From CAYINU01 sp964364855 (lineage in GTDB: Bacteria > Margulisbacteria > Marinamargulisbacteria > CAYINU01), in NCBI GenBank assembly GCA_964364855.1, contig CAYINU010000012.1:1-30210 (forward strand): a stretch of 30,210 nt of DNA, written 5' to 3'. A model generated the notes under the pieces. The model made no database searches. It was given only the letters and a program-made list of their open reading frames with translations, and had not been told where the DNA came from. The stretch's first letter is position 1, and each line of letters starts with the position of its first letter. The position numbers were made by a program, and so were the translations under genes. Below, piece after piece: positions 13,525 through 21,055 of this stretch.

Positions 13525-15993
13525 TTGAACCACCTTCCAAACCAAGGACTCACAAGAGACGAAGCCGCCCTCCGATTGAAAAAAGAGGGATTTAATGAGC
13601 TATCCTACCGCGATGCGCGTTCCCTGATGCGCATTGCCATCTCCACGGTTACCGAGCCCATGTTTTTTCTGCTTTTTGTAGCCGCAGGGTTGTATTTGGC
13701 ATTGGGAGATCCGTTTGAGGCTGTGCTGATGATCGGGAGTATCGGCCTGACTGTGGGCATCTCAGTGTATCAGGAAATCAAAACCGAACGGGCCATTGCA
13801 GCACTCAAACAGCTGTCCAGTCCACGGGCCGTGGTCATCCGGGATGGCACTCCACAGCGGATCCCCGGACGGGAAGTGGTAATCGATGATGTGGTGTTGG
13901 TCAGTGAAGGAGATCGCATTCCCGCCGATGCGGTTCTGATTGAAAACCACGGGTTGTCCGTGGATGAATCGATGCTGACAGGAGAATCCGTAGCCGTCCA
14001 AAAGCAGGCACAAGACACCGTCTATGCCGGGACATTGGCCGTTGCCGGCACCGGATTGGCACGCGTTAACGCAGTGGGGGATCGCACCTCGCTGGGACGT
14101 ATCAGCGAAAGCTTGGCCGGAATCTCCAACACGCCTACCCGGGTGCAACAGGAAGTACGATCATTGGTGAGGTGGTTGTTTGCCATCGGACTGCTCTTGT
14201 GTGTGGCCGTTACGCTTGTCGATGGGTGGTGGACGCGCCAATGGCTCAATGCCTCGCTAAAAGGGATCACATTGGCGTTGGCCATGTTGCCCGAAGAGTT
14301 TCCGCTCATTCTGACGGTCTTTACCGCACTCGGCGCATGGCGCATGTCCAAAGCCGGGGTGCTGGTACGTCACCTCCCCATTTTGGAAGCGCTGGGGTCT
14401 ACCACGGTGCTCTGTGTGGATAAAACCGGTACGCTGACCTACAACCAACTGGAAGTCAGTCAGCTTTGGGTACCCAATTCATGGTGGAAGCGCAATGTCG
14501 AGCTGACAGAGCCGTTTCACCCCTTGCTGGAATACGGGGTACTGGCCAGCCGAAAAGACCCTTTTGATCCCATGGAAAAGGCACTCCTGAATTGCCTGCA
14601 GACGCAGTTGTCCCACGATCGCGTTCACCATCACCCCCAATGGGATCTCATCAAAGAATATCCGCTAACGGACCGGTTGTTGGCCATGTCGATGGTCTGG
14701 AAACCGACTGAGAACGACGCTTACGTGGTCGCTGCAAAAGGGTCTCCCGAATCCATCTGGCAATTGTGCCCATTGGACGCGGTTCAAAAGCAAGCGGCCC
14801 AACACGCATTGGAAACCATGGCCGCTTCGGGATTGCGTGTCATTGGTGTTGCCCATACCACCACCAAGGATGTGCTGCCTGACCAATCCACTGATTTCAC
14901 CTTTTCATTTTTGGGCTTGATCGGATTTGCGGATCCCGTCAGAAAAGAAGTTCCCGCCGCCATTTCAGAATGCCGTGAGGCCGGTATTCGGGTCATGATG
15001 TTGACCGGGGACTATCCGAAAACCGCCCGCGTCATCGCTAATGATTGCGGGCTGACAGAGGCTCCGATTCTACTGGGTGAACAACTCGAAACAGTGCCCC
15101 ATATGGAGGCTCAACTTTCCGGTAATGCGATCTTTGCTCGCGTGCTTCCGGCGCAAAAGCTCCACATCATCAATAGTCTCAAGCAACGCGGCGATGTGGT
15201 CTGCATGACCGGAGACGGGGTTAATGATGCCCCCGCGCTTAAAGCTGCCGATGTGGGAGTGGCCATGGGAAAACGGGGAACGGACGTCGCGCGGGAGGCC
15301 GCGGATCTGGTGCTAATCGACGATCAGTTTCCGGCCATGGTCAATGCCATTGCATGGGGCAGACGGGTCTATGACAATTTGCGAAAAGCGTCTTCTTTTG
15401 TCTTGACCATGCATGTGCCGATCGCCGGGCTGAGTCTCATTCCCGTGCTATTGCAATGGCCGTCCATTTTCTTTCCGATTCATATTGTCTTTATGGAATT
15501 GATTATCGATCCGGTGTGTTCTCTGATGTTTGAATCCGAACCTCCTGAAGCCGATCTGATGCGACGGCCACCCCGGCCCGCCACTGCCAGGCTATTTACC
15601 TGGGCATTGTTGATACGAAGTATGGCTCAGGGAATGCTGATGCTGCTTGCCGCATTATCAGTCTATGTGATCGCGGTATTTTTCTTTTTCCACAGTGCCG
15701 AAGATGCCCGAACCCTTTCTTTTACCACGCTGGTTCTTTTGACTTTGATTTTGATCTTGTCAGACCGACACAGCCAGCAAGCATGGTGGCGGCAAATCGG
15801 GAGTCGGCAAAACCCGTACCAATGGCCGCTTTTTGCCATGGTGACGATAACCCTTTTGTCGGTTGTTTATCTGCCTCCACTGCGACAGGTCTTTCATTTT
15901 CAGGGCCTTCATCTGGCAGATTGGCTATTGATCGGCACCGTATGTGTGGTGACCGGAAGTCTACTTGACGTTTGGAAGCGGATGTCTCGCTAG
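13525..15993 (+). CDS. Cation-translocating P-type ATPase (P2-like)
   Basis: 822-residue ion pump. N-terminal cation-ATPase domain (GLTRDEAALRLKKEGFNEL, 8-26); actuator domain with TGES at 152-155; M4 with AMLPEEFPL (253-261); phosphorylation site DKTGT with Asp299; nucleotide-binding KGSPE at 405-409; hinge GDGVNDAP at 563-570; then M5-M10 with ELIIDPVCSLMFE in M6. About ten membrane segments are evident. PEEF in M4 in place of the PEGL of calcium pumps, together with DPxCSLxFE in M6, marks a subgroup whose ion I cannot name. There is no N-terminal heavy-metal domain. The only start compatible with the conserved N-terminus is a TTG at 13525, since an in-frame stop precedes it at 13486; no good ribosome site is seen. 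Confidence 0.9.
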   Translation: MNHLPNQGLTRDEAALRLKKEGFNELSYRDARSLMRIAISTVTEPMFFLLFVAAGLYLALGDPFEAVLMIGSIGLTVGISVYQEIKTERAIAALKQLSSPRAVVIRDGTPQRIPGREVVIDDVVLVSEGDRIPADAVLIENHGLSVDESMLTGESVAVQKQAQDTVYAGTLAVAGTGLARVNAVGDRTSLGRISESLAGISNTPTRVQQEVRSLVRWLFAIGLLLCVAVTLVDGWWTRQWLNASLKGITLALAMLPEEFPLILTVFTALGAWRMSKAGVLVRHLPILEALGSTTVLCVDKTGTLTYNQLEVSQLWVPNSWWKRNVELTEPFHPLLEYGVLASRKDPFDPMEKALLNCLQTQLSHDRVHHHPQWDLIKEYPLTDRLLAMSMVWKPTENDAYVVAAKGSPESIWQLCPLDAVQKQAAQHALETMAASGLRVIGVAHTTTKDVLPDQSTDFTFSFLGLIGFADPVRKEVPAAISECREAGIRVMMLTGDYPKTARVIANDCGLTEAPILLGEQLETVPHMEAQLSGNAIFARVLPAQKLHIINSLKQRGDVVCMTGDGVNDAPALKAADVGVAMGKRGTDVAREAADLVLIDDQFPAMVNAIAWGRRVYDNLRKASSFVLTMHVPIAGLSLIPVLLQWPSIFFPIHIVFMELIIDPVCSLMFESEPPEADLMRRPPRPATARLFTWALLIRSMAQGMLMLLAALSVYVIAVFFFFHSAEDARTLSFTTLVLLTLILILSDRHSQQAWWRQIGSRQNPYQWPLFAMVTITLLSVVYLPPLRQVFHFQGLHLADWLLIGTVCVVTGSLLDVWKRMSR

Positions 15994-16183
15994 AGGTCCT
16001 ATACACCTAGTCAAACTTTTCGGTTTGAATTGGGTTTTCGGCTATGCCAGACTGTGCGCGCCTTCCATGCGAAAACACGTTGCGGTCCTTCCCTGGGCGA
16101 AATAGCCGACGACTGTGTTGAGACGCTAATCCGTAGACTATTAGCCGATCCCGCGGCCTAAGGCCGAACAGAGGTGGCCTTCC
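15994..16183 (+). promoter_or_regulatory. Structured leader upstream of the orphan gene
   Basis: 190 bases with several complementary segments. TCGGCTAT (16038-16045) can pair with ATAGCCGA (16102-16109), and its TCGGCTA part also with a second TAGCCGA (16142-16148). GCTAAT (16125-16130) pairs with ATTAGC (16140-16145). CGGCCT (16154-16159) pairs with AGGCCG (16161-16166), while the AGGCC can instead pair with GGCCT (16176-16180) across the ribosome site GAGGTGG. GCCTTCCATGC is repeated at 16060 and 16177. A weak hairpin, TCAAAC/GTTTGA, lies at 16011-16028. No known riboswitch consensus is recognised. Confidence 0.35.
16067..16105 (+). CDS. Possible 12-codon leader peptide
   Basis: ATG at 16067 encodes MRKHVAVLPWAK and stops at TAG 16103-16105. 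The sequence around its ATG (GCCTTCCATGC) is identical to that around the ATG of the next gene, and its stop lies inside one strand of a predicted stem. Position suggests a leader peptide, but no ribosome site as strong as the downstream one is present and chance is quite possible. Confidence 0.2.
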   Translation: MRKHVAVLPWAK

Positions 16184-16876
16184 ATGCACAAAGAAATAGC
16201 ATCCATGGCAGTTTTTGGCTTTGACGTACCTCTTATGCGTCGTGTTGTACAAAATGCATTTTGCCGACTCTTCGGCGTCAGTGAAGCTGCTCACGCGGTG
16301 CTTAAGCCCATGCTAAACCGCTTCACAGATACCATCCATGATCACGCCTCTCTTGCGGCCGCACTTAGCGCACTCACCATCGGCGATGTGCGTCATATTT
16401 TACTAAGCAGCCCCTTGCCAGCCGCCGAGATCGGCCAATTCGTGGCTTGTTGCGAACATCTGATCTCTCACACAACAAATGTCCCACAGCTCCTTCAATG
16501 GGTTGCGGCAAATCTGCAGGTCTGTGCCCGATTGACCCTGAACCTACCCAAATTAAATGACTGGTGCGCCTATTGGATGGCACTGGATGTCTTTCCAGTC
16601 GTACACTTTATGAGAGCCCTCGTCATGCCCGCAAACTACATGTCTTTTTCCCATGCAGAGCGTTTTTTTTATCTTCTGGATCCGTTTTTTGAGGAATTTA
16701 CAAATGAAGAGCAAACCCCCATTTCGGAAATCAACCGACGCATCCTACGTCACTTTCCTCAAATTCAAATTGAAGACGAGGCTCCCCCCAAGACGGATTT
16801 TTTGGTCTACATGTGGGTATGTCTGCTCATCCCCTCTGTGGTTCCTACGACACCGCCCAGATGGGTGGACCAATAA
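16184..16876 (+). CDS. Hypothetical protein, 230 residues
   Basis: I do not recognise the family. The protein appears mostly alpha-helical, with many Leu/Ala-rich amphipathic segments, seven cysteines or so, and aromatic patches (WCAYWMALDVFPVVHFM near residue 125). A hydrophobic C-terminal stretch (FLVYMWVCLLIPSVVP) could be a single membrane segment or a buried helix. There is no signal peptide and no obvious catalytic motif. Start supported by GAGGTGG 6 bases upstream of the ATG. It stands alone behind the structured leader at 15994-16183 and is followed by a gene with its own promoter. Codon use does not look foreign. A lineage-specific gene is the safest description. Confidence 0.7.
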   Translation: MHKEIASMAVFGFDVPLMRRVVQNAFCRLFGVSEAAHAVLKPMLNRFTDTIHDHASLAAALSALTIGDVRHILLSSPLPAAEIGQFVACCEHLISHTTNVPQLLQWVAANLQVCARLTLNLPKLNDWCAYWMALDVFPVVHFMRALVMPANYMSFSHAERFFYLLDPFFEEFTNEEQTPISEINRRILRHFPQIQIEDEAPPKTDFLVYMWVCLLIPSVVPTTPPRWVDQ

Positions 16877-16903
16877 TAGGGGCCTAGCAGAATAAAAAAA
16901 GTT

Positions 16904-16931
16904 TTGCTCACCCCAATATTTGTGTTATAGG
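16904..16931 (+). promoter_or_regulatory. Candidate promoter of the secreted PepSY-like gene
   Basis: TTGCTC (16904-16909), 16-base spacer, TATAGG (16926-16931) preceded by TGT, an extended -10 element. A TATAAA lies immediately downstream at 16932-16937 as an alternative -10. The gene ATG at 16970 has CAGGAGGA 7 bases before it. Confidence 0.35.
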
Positions 16932-16969
16932 TATAAACAGTATATTTTTCCCCCAGGAGGATCATTGGT

Positions 16970-17494
16970 ATGTTGAAAAACCACACAAAGGGCGTATTTT
17001 TGGCTGCGATTGGAACACTTCTGACCGCAACCACAGTCCAGGCTGCCCCCATCGCACCGGCTGCCATTCCCGCAGCAGCAATGGCCACCATTAAATGGGC
17101 TGCACCCAGTGCCAATTGGAGCAGCGCCACTATGTTTACCCAGTTTCCCGGCACCGCATTTCAACGCACCATCTACGAAGCAGAAGGAGCCTATCCGAAT
17201 GGCACCGCAGTAGATGTCGAAGTCACTGACACCGGCGTCATGGTGGAATACGAAGAAGGCATCACAATGGCGAAGGTTCCAGCCAACGTCCAGGCTGCCC
17301 TTAAAGCCAACTTCCCCACCCTCGCCAAAATTTCCGAAATCGAATGGGTGATGAAGCCAATGGTTGGAAACGGTGGCAAGGTCGTTAATTCCATTTGGTA
17401 CGAATTCGAAGGGATGATGGGCAAAAATTCAGTAGCCGTTTATGTCAGCCAAGATGGCTCACAAGCGCTACTGGATATGACCAACACAAACTAA
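16970..17494 (+). CDS. Secreted PepSY-like protein
   Basis: 174 residues with a clear signal peptide: basic MLKNHTKG, hydrophobic core VFLAAIGTLLTATTVQA and an AxA-type cleavage near residue 25. An Ala/Pro-rich linker follows. The mature part has the alternating strand-helix pattern of PepSY-like periplasmic proteins: a strand YEAEGAYPNGTAVDVEVTD, then VPANVQAALKANFPTLAKISEIEWVM, then IWYEFEGMMGKNSVAVYVSQDG. Such domains are thought to inhibit or bind peptidases or act in envelope homeostasis, but the actual role is unknown. Strong ribosome site (AGGAGG) and its own promoter and terminator make it a single-gene unit, probably well expressed. Confidence 0.7.
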   Translation: MLKNHTKGVFLAAIGTLLTATTVQAAPIAPAAIPAAAMATIKWAAPSANWSSATMFTQFPGTAFQRTIYEAEGAYPNGTAVDVEVTDTGVMVEYEEGITMAKVPANVQAALKANFPTLAKISEIEWVMKPMVGNGGKVVNSIWYEFEGMMGKNSVAVYVSQDGSQALLDMTNTN

Positions 17495-17516
17495 CCGCTC
17501 ACACGGTTAACAACAC

Positions 17517-17542
17517 AAAGGGGCGGCATATGCCGCCCCTTT
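17517..17542. terminator. Bidirectional Rho-independent terminator
   Basis: A perfect 26-base palindrome, AAAGGGGCGGCAT and its complement, with A-run on one side and T-run on the other. It lies between the convergent PepSY-like and nitroreductase genes, 23 and 12 bases from their stops, so it serves both strands. Confidence 0.93.
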
Positions 17543-17553
17543 TGTATTATGTA

Positions 17554-18204
17554 TTATAAGTAGGCAATAACCTCGTGACGAGGAAAGCGGACTTTGCGTT
17601 CGGTTTGGGCAACATCGTCGGAGGCCCGGTAGCCTGCCGCCAACACAGCCACGGTTTGATAATCGGTCTCGGATAACCCCAAGATATGGTCGTATTGTTC
17701 GGTAGAAATACCCTCGATCGGACAAGTATCGATCCCAAGCATGGCCGCCACCATCATAAAAGTGCCCATCGCCAAGTAAGTTTGCTTTGCCGCCCAGGCC
17801 GGTACTTCGGCAGCCATAGGTCCTTTGACAAAGGTGTTGACGATGCGATCTTCAAAGGCTTGCAATGCGTCTTCTTGCAATCCGCGCGCCTCGGTCACCA
17901 GTTGGAAGTAATGACGGACATAGTCCGCACTCATGGCCCGAAGGCCAGAAACAACTACCAAGTGTGAACAGGTCTCAATCTGAACCTGCCCCCAAGAGGC
18001 TGGCGTGAGTTTTTTGCGCAGATCGGGTGACCTCACAATCCAGAACTTCCACGGTTGGAGGCCATACGAAGACGGTGATAAGCGCAAAGTCTCTTCCAGA
18101 ACCTCCCAATCGGGATCGGAAATTTTTCGTCCGGGATCGAAACGCTTTGTGGCATAGCGCCAATTCAGCTGGGACAAAATAAACGCATCTTGCTCTTTTG
18201 CCAT
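17554..18204 (-). CDS. Nitroreductase-family NAD(P)H oxidoreductase
   Basis: 216-residue FMN-dependent nitroreductase, NfsB-like. The N-terminal FMN phosphate segment RYATKRFDPGR (17-27), the LSPSSYGLQPWKFWIV substrate/FMN loop (42-57), QTYLAMGTFMMVAAMLGIDTCPIEG (the dimer helix and the isoalloxazine-contacting segment) and a C-terminal ER-KVRFPRHEVI tail with the last FMN-binding Arg are all present. Reactions in this family range from nitro-compound to quinone or flavin reduction; the physiological substrate cannot be told. It begins 8 bases after the EamA transporter stop, so both are one - strand unit ending at the shared terminator. Confidence 0.92.
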   Translation of the reverse strand: MAKEQDAFILSQLNWRYATKRFDPGRKISDPDWEVLEETLRLSPSSYGLQPWKFWIVRSPDLRKKLTPASWGQVQIETCSHLVVVSGLRAMSADYVRHYFQLVTEARGLQEDALQAFEDRIVNTFVKGPMAAEVPAWAAKQTYLAMGTFMMVAAMLGIDTCPIEGISTEQYDHILGLSETDYQTVAVLAAGYRASDDVAQTERKVRFPRHEVIAYL

Positions 18205-18211
18205 TTTTTTC

Positions 18212-19111
18212 CTATAGGTTGCCAGATTCTGGTGTGGGGTTCGTTACCCCATGGACCTCTACGGGATGGGAACGCCGCGAAAAAATGACAACGGAAATGC
18301 CAGATGCAATAACCAAGACCGCACCCAAGGCTGTTTCGATCGTAGGCACTTGTTTCCAAATCACCCAATCAAATATCGCAGCCCACAAGATCGCGACATA
18401 ACAGAAACTAGACGCTATCGCTGACGAGACATAGCGCATCCCATAAGCAACGCTTTCCAGACCGACGAAATATCCCAGCCCGGCTAACACCAACAATCCC
18501 AAAGACCGAAGATCTAACGGCTGCCAATTGGCAATTGCAAATGGCAATACCATGAGCGTGCAAAATAGAAAGTAGTAAAATGTCGCCGTGACGGGATGTA
18601 AACGTCCGGCCAACACCTTCAACGCATGAATCACAATCGCGTAAAAAACCCCTGAAGCCAGCCCTGCCGCTATCCAAATGTTAAAGCGGAATCCCGACAG
18701 TGGATTTAATATTAAAAATACGCCTAGAAATCCAACGATTAAGCCCAAGACAACCTTCAAAGGAACACGCTCTCCCGACCAAGCCAATGCCACCAGTGGG
18801 ATCCATAACGGTGCTGTGTTTTGAAGGAGGGTTGCGTCAACCAAAGACAGCTTGGAAATAACCAAAAATGTGAGTCCATATGCCAAAACGGCAAATACCG
18901 ACCGCCCAAACAACAAGGGGTAGTTGGTCCCCCGAAATAAGGCGGGTTGACGCAGCATAATCGGCAAGCTGGCTAATGTGGGAATCCCGAAGAAAAACAA
19001 CACCTTTACCGACACATGCACGTTCGGCAAAAATCGCGAAATCAAATAAACAAAGGAAATGACCGTAAATGCAAAAAGAAAAATAGCGGATCCCCGTAAA
19101 AGACGGTTCAT
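18212..19111 (-). CDS. EamA/DMT-superfamily transporter
   Basis: 299 residues with about ten hydrophobic helices in two EamA repeats. The first ends around ATLLQNTAPLWIPLVALAWSGERVPLKVVLGLIVGFLGVFLIL, the typical end-of-repeat signature. The second ends with SSAIASSFCYVAILWAAIFDWVIWKQVPTIETALGAVLVIASGI. Drug/metabolite transporters of this kind move metabolites or amino acids; the substrate is unknown. An ATG at 19111 is preferred to the one 7 codons upstream because GGGGGT lies just before it. It is the first gene of a pair with the nitroreductase, 8 bases apart; a detoxification or metabolite-export link is only a guess. Confidence 0.88.
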   Translation of the reverse strand: MNRLLRGSAIFLFAFTVISFVYLISRFLPNVHVSVKVLFFFGIPTLASLPIMLRQPALFRGTNYPLLFGRSVFAVLAYGLTFLVISKLSLVDATLLQNTAPLWIPLVALAWSGERVPLKVVLGLIVGFLGVFLILNPLSGFRFNIWIAAGLASGVFYAIVIHALKVLAGRLHPVTATFYYFLFCTLMVLPFAIANWQPLDLRSLGLLVLAGLGYFVGLESVAYGMRYVSSAIASSFCYVAILWAAIFDWVIWKQVPTIETALGAVLVIASGISVVIFSRRSHPVEVHGVTNPTPESGNL

Positions 19112-19183
19112 GATACCCCCTACCCAAATCATATTTTTTAACCATTATAGATGAGAATTTTTTACAAAGATACGCGTGATATG

Positions 19184-19192
19184 TGGCATAAT
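19184..19192 (+). promoter_or_regulatory. Candidate extended -10 promoter for the filament operon
   Basis: TGG followed by CATAAT (19187-19192) about 42 bases before the ATG of the receiver gene. A TTTACA at 19161-19166 is 20 bases upstream, too far for a good -35, so the extended -10 would have to compensate. No sigma-54 -24/-12 element is seen, although many pilus operons use one. Confidence 0.35.
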
Positions 19193-19233
19193 AGAAGTAC
19201 TTTACACTTGCATTCCCAGTCGAGGCACCTACT

Positions 19234-19608
19234 ATGACACCGTCTATACTCCTACTTGAAAACGACCCTATTTACCGTGACTTTTTGACGCAGCGCCTAT
19301 CGGTTTTTGGATATACCGTTACCACTACGGATCAGCCCGAAACGGCACTAGAGACCGCAAAAAAGCAGCCGCAAAATCTGGTGATTATTGATCTATCTGG
19401 TCCCAGCATCCAAGCCGTCATATTGACAAAAAAATTGCGTAACGAAGGCATCACCTGCCCCATTATGGTGCTTTCGCAAGACGATCATATCGATGCTGTC
19501 GAAAAAGCAACCCAATCGGGTGTTTCTGACTATGTGATCAAGCCCTTTGAACTGAACGTGTTGATGTCCAAAATCCGGACTCTGGTTTCGGGAAACCTAA
19601 CAGGATAA
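19234..19608 (+). CDS. Stand-alone response-regulator receiver domain (CheY-like)
   Basis: 124 residues, a single receiver domain without output domain. Conserved residues: acidic pocket Glu9/Asp11 (LLENDP), phospho-acceptor Asp53 (IIDLSGPS), Ser81 in VLSQDD (the Thr/Ser switch position) and Lys103 in YVIKPFE. It ends 10 bases before the assembly ATPase gene and is the first gene of the filament operon, so it probably controls assembly or motor activity through protein contact, in the way PilG/PilH or CheY do. No histidine kinase is in the window. It was called by the Asp/Ser/Lys triad and length. Confidence 0.9.
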   Translation: MTPSILLLENDPIYRDFLTQRLSVFGYTVTTTDQPETALETAKKQPQNLVIIDLSGPSIQAVILTKKLRNEGITCPIMVLSQDDHIDAVEKATQSGVSDYVIKPFELNVLMSKIRTLVSGNLTG

Positions 19609-19618
19609 CCAACTAAAA

Positions 19619-21046
19619 ATGGAAACCACGCCCAATCTTTTAGAAAAGCCAGTCAGCCCACAAATCATTTCGATGATTCCAGAGGACCTTATCCGGCGAT
19701 TTCAGATGTTTCCGTTTGATCTCACCGACAATACACTTTCCGTGGCCATGGTAAATCCCTCCAACTTGGAGGCAATTGACGAAATTCGTTTGATGACAGG
19801 ATGCCAAATAGCACCTCATCCCGCGGCTATTGAACACATTCAATCTGCCATTGAAAAATACCTAAAAGTAGAAAACCGCGCGAGACAGTCGCTGGTCGAC
19901 ATCCGATTGCAGCACGTCCAGGCCCAGGAAAAACGGCCCGTCGTCGAGGATGATTCCGAAACCGCCGAAGAGCCTGCTGTAAGACTGTTGAATGAAGTTT
20001 TGGCAGGCGCGATTTTCCAGCATGCGTCTGATATTCACATGGAGCCACAGGAACCCGAAATGCGGATTCGGTATCGCATTGACGGGGTTCTCATTGACGT
20101 GATGACGATCCCAAAACACATCGAGGCTGCCATTATTTCCCGCGCCAAGATACTGTGCGACATGGACATCACCGAAAAGCGCCGCCCGCAAGACGGGCAC
20201 TATTCCTACCGGTTTGAAGGACAGGTCTATGATATCCGGCTGGCGTGTATGCCAACCGTCTGCGGAGAAAAAATGGTCCTTCGTATTTTGGACAAGGCGC
20301 GCATGACGATGGGCCTTCTGGATCTGGGTTTTTCTCAAGAAAGTGCGACGGTCTTGGATCGATTGGTTCACAAACCCTATGGCATGATCTTAATCACCGG
20401 CCCTACCGGAAGCGGAAAAACGACAACGCTGTATTCGCTGCTAAATACCCTAGATAAAATCAAATCCAATATCGTGACCATCGAGGACCCCGTTGAGTAC
20501 CGATTGACCGGCATTAATCAGACGCAGGTGAATCCTCAGGCCGGTATCACATTTGAAACCGGCTTAAAGGCGTTTTTACGTCAGGACCCCAACATCATTT
20601 TGGTGGGCGAGGTGCGTGATCATCCCACGGCCGAAATTGCCGTTCAGGCCGCGCTGACTGGCCACCTGGTTCTGAGCACGTTGCATACCAATGACGCTGC
20701 CAGCGCCGTTACCCGTCTTATCGATATGGGCATAGAGCCGTTCCTGCTGTCTTCCACGGTTATCGGTGTTCTGGCGCAACGGCTCGCCCGTCTGATCTGC
20801 AAATCCTGCAACGGCTCCGGGTGTGAGTTTTGTCATCAGACCGGCATGAAAGGACGTACGGTTGTCTATGAGCTGATGGAAGTAACCGACCGCATACGCG
20901 AACTGATTGTCAACCGATCTTCCGCTGACAAGATCAAAGCCGCAATGCTAGAAGAAGGAATGAATTCTTTTCAGCAGTGCGGTCAAACCAAAATCGACCA
21001 GAAATTGTGTACGTCAGAGGAAATACATCGGGTGGTCTATTATTAG
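19619..21046 (+). CDS. Type IV filament assembly ATPase (GspE/PilB/MshE family)
   Basis: 475 residues. N-terminal GspE_N-like domain (1-85, IPEDLIRRFQMFPFDLTDNTLSVAMVNP), without the RLG-type motif of c-di-GMP-binding MshEN domains; acidic linker; then the secretion ATPase core. The ASDIHMEP Asp box, Walker A GPTGSGKT (261-268), Walker B IILVGEVRD with Glu331, and the His box LTGHLVLSTLHTNDA are all present. The zinc site, Cys394/397 and Cys402/405 (CKSCNGSGCEFC), has only four residues between the pairs, far shorter than the long loop usual in GspE/PilB. It powers filament extension from the cytoplasmic face with the platform protein encoded next. PilB versus GspE cannot be decided by motif. 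Confidence 0.93.
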   Translation: METTPNLLEKPVSPQIISMIPEDLIRRFQMFPFDLTDNTLSVAMVNPSNLEAIDEIRLMTGCQIAPHPAAIEHIQSAIEKYLKVENRARQSLVDIRLQHVQAQEKRPVVEDDSETAEEPAVRLLNEVLAGAIFQHASDIHMEPQEPEMRIRYRIDGVLIDVMTIPKHIEAAIISRAKILCDMDITEKRRPQDGHYSYRFEGQVYDIRLACMPTVCGEKMVLRILDKARMTMGLLDLGFSQESATVLDRLVHKPYGMILITGPTGSGKTTTLYSLLNTLDKIKSNIVTIEDPVEYRLTGINQTQVNPQAGITFETGLKAFLRQDPNIILVGEVRDHPTAEIAVQAALTGHLVLSTLHTNDAASAVTRLIDMGIEPFLLSSTVIGVLAQRLARLICKSCNGSGCEFCHQTGMKGRTVVYELMEVTDRIRELIVNRSSADKIKAAMLEEGMNSFQQCGQTKIDQKLCTSEEIHRVVYY

Positions 21047-21055
21047 GAGATATTT

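Noticed and set aside
16007..16294. 95-codon - strand frame opposite the structured leader
   Set aside because: No family match and no ribosome site, and its 5' half overlaps the supported orphan gene; palindromic segments keep it open by chance.
19619..19880. c-di-GMP-binding MshEN motif in the assembly ATPase
   Set aside because: The N-terminal domain lacks the RLG-containing double motif, so only a generic GspE_N domain is claimed.
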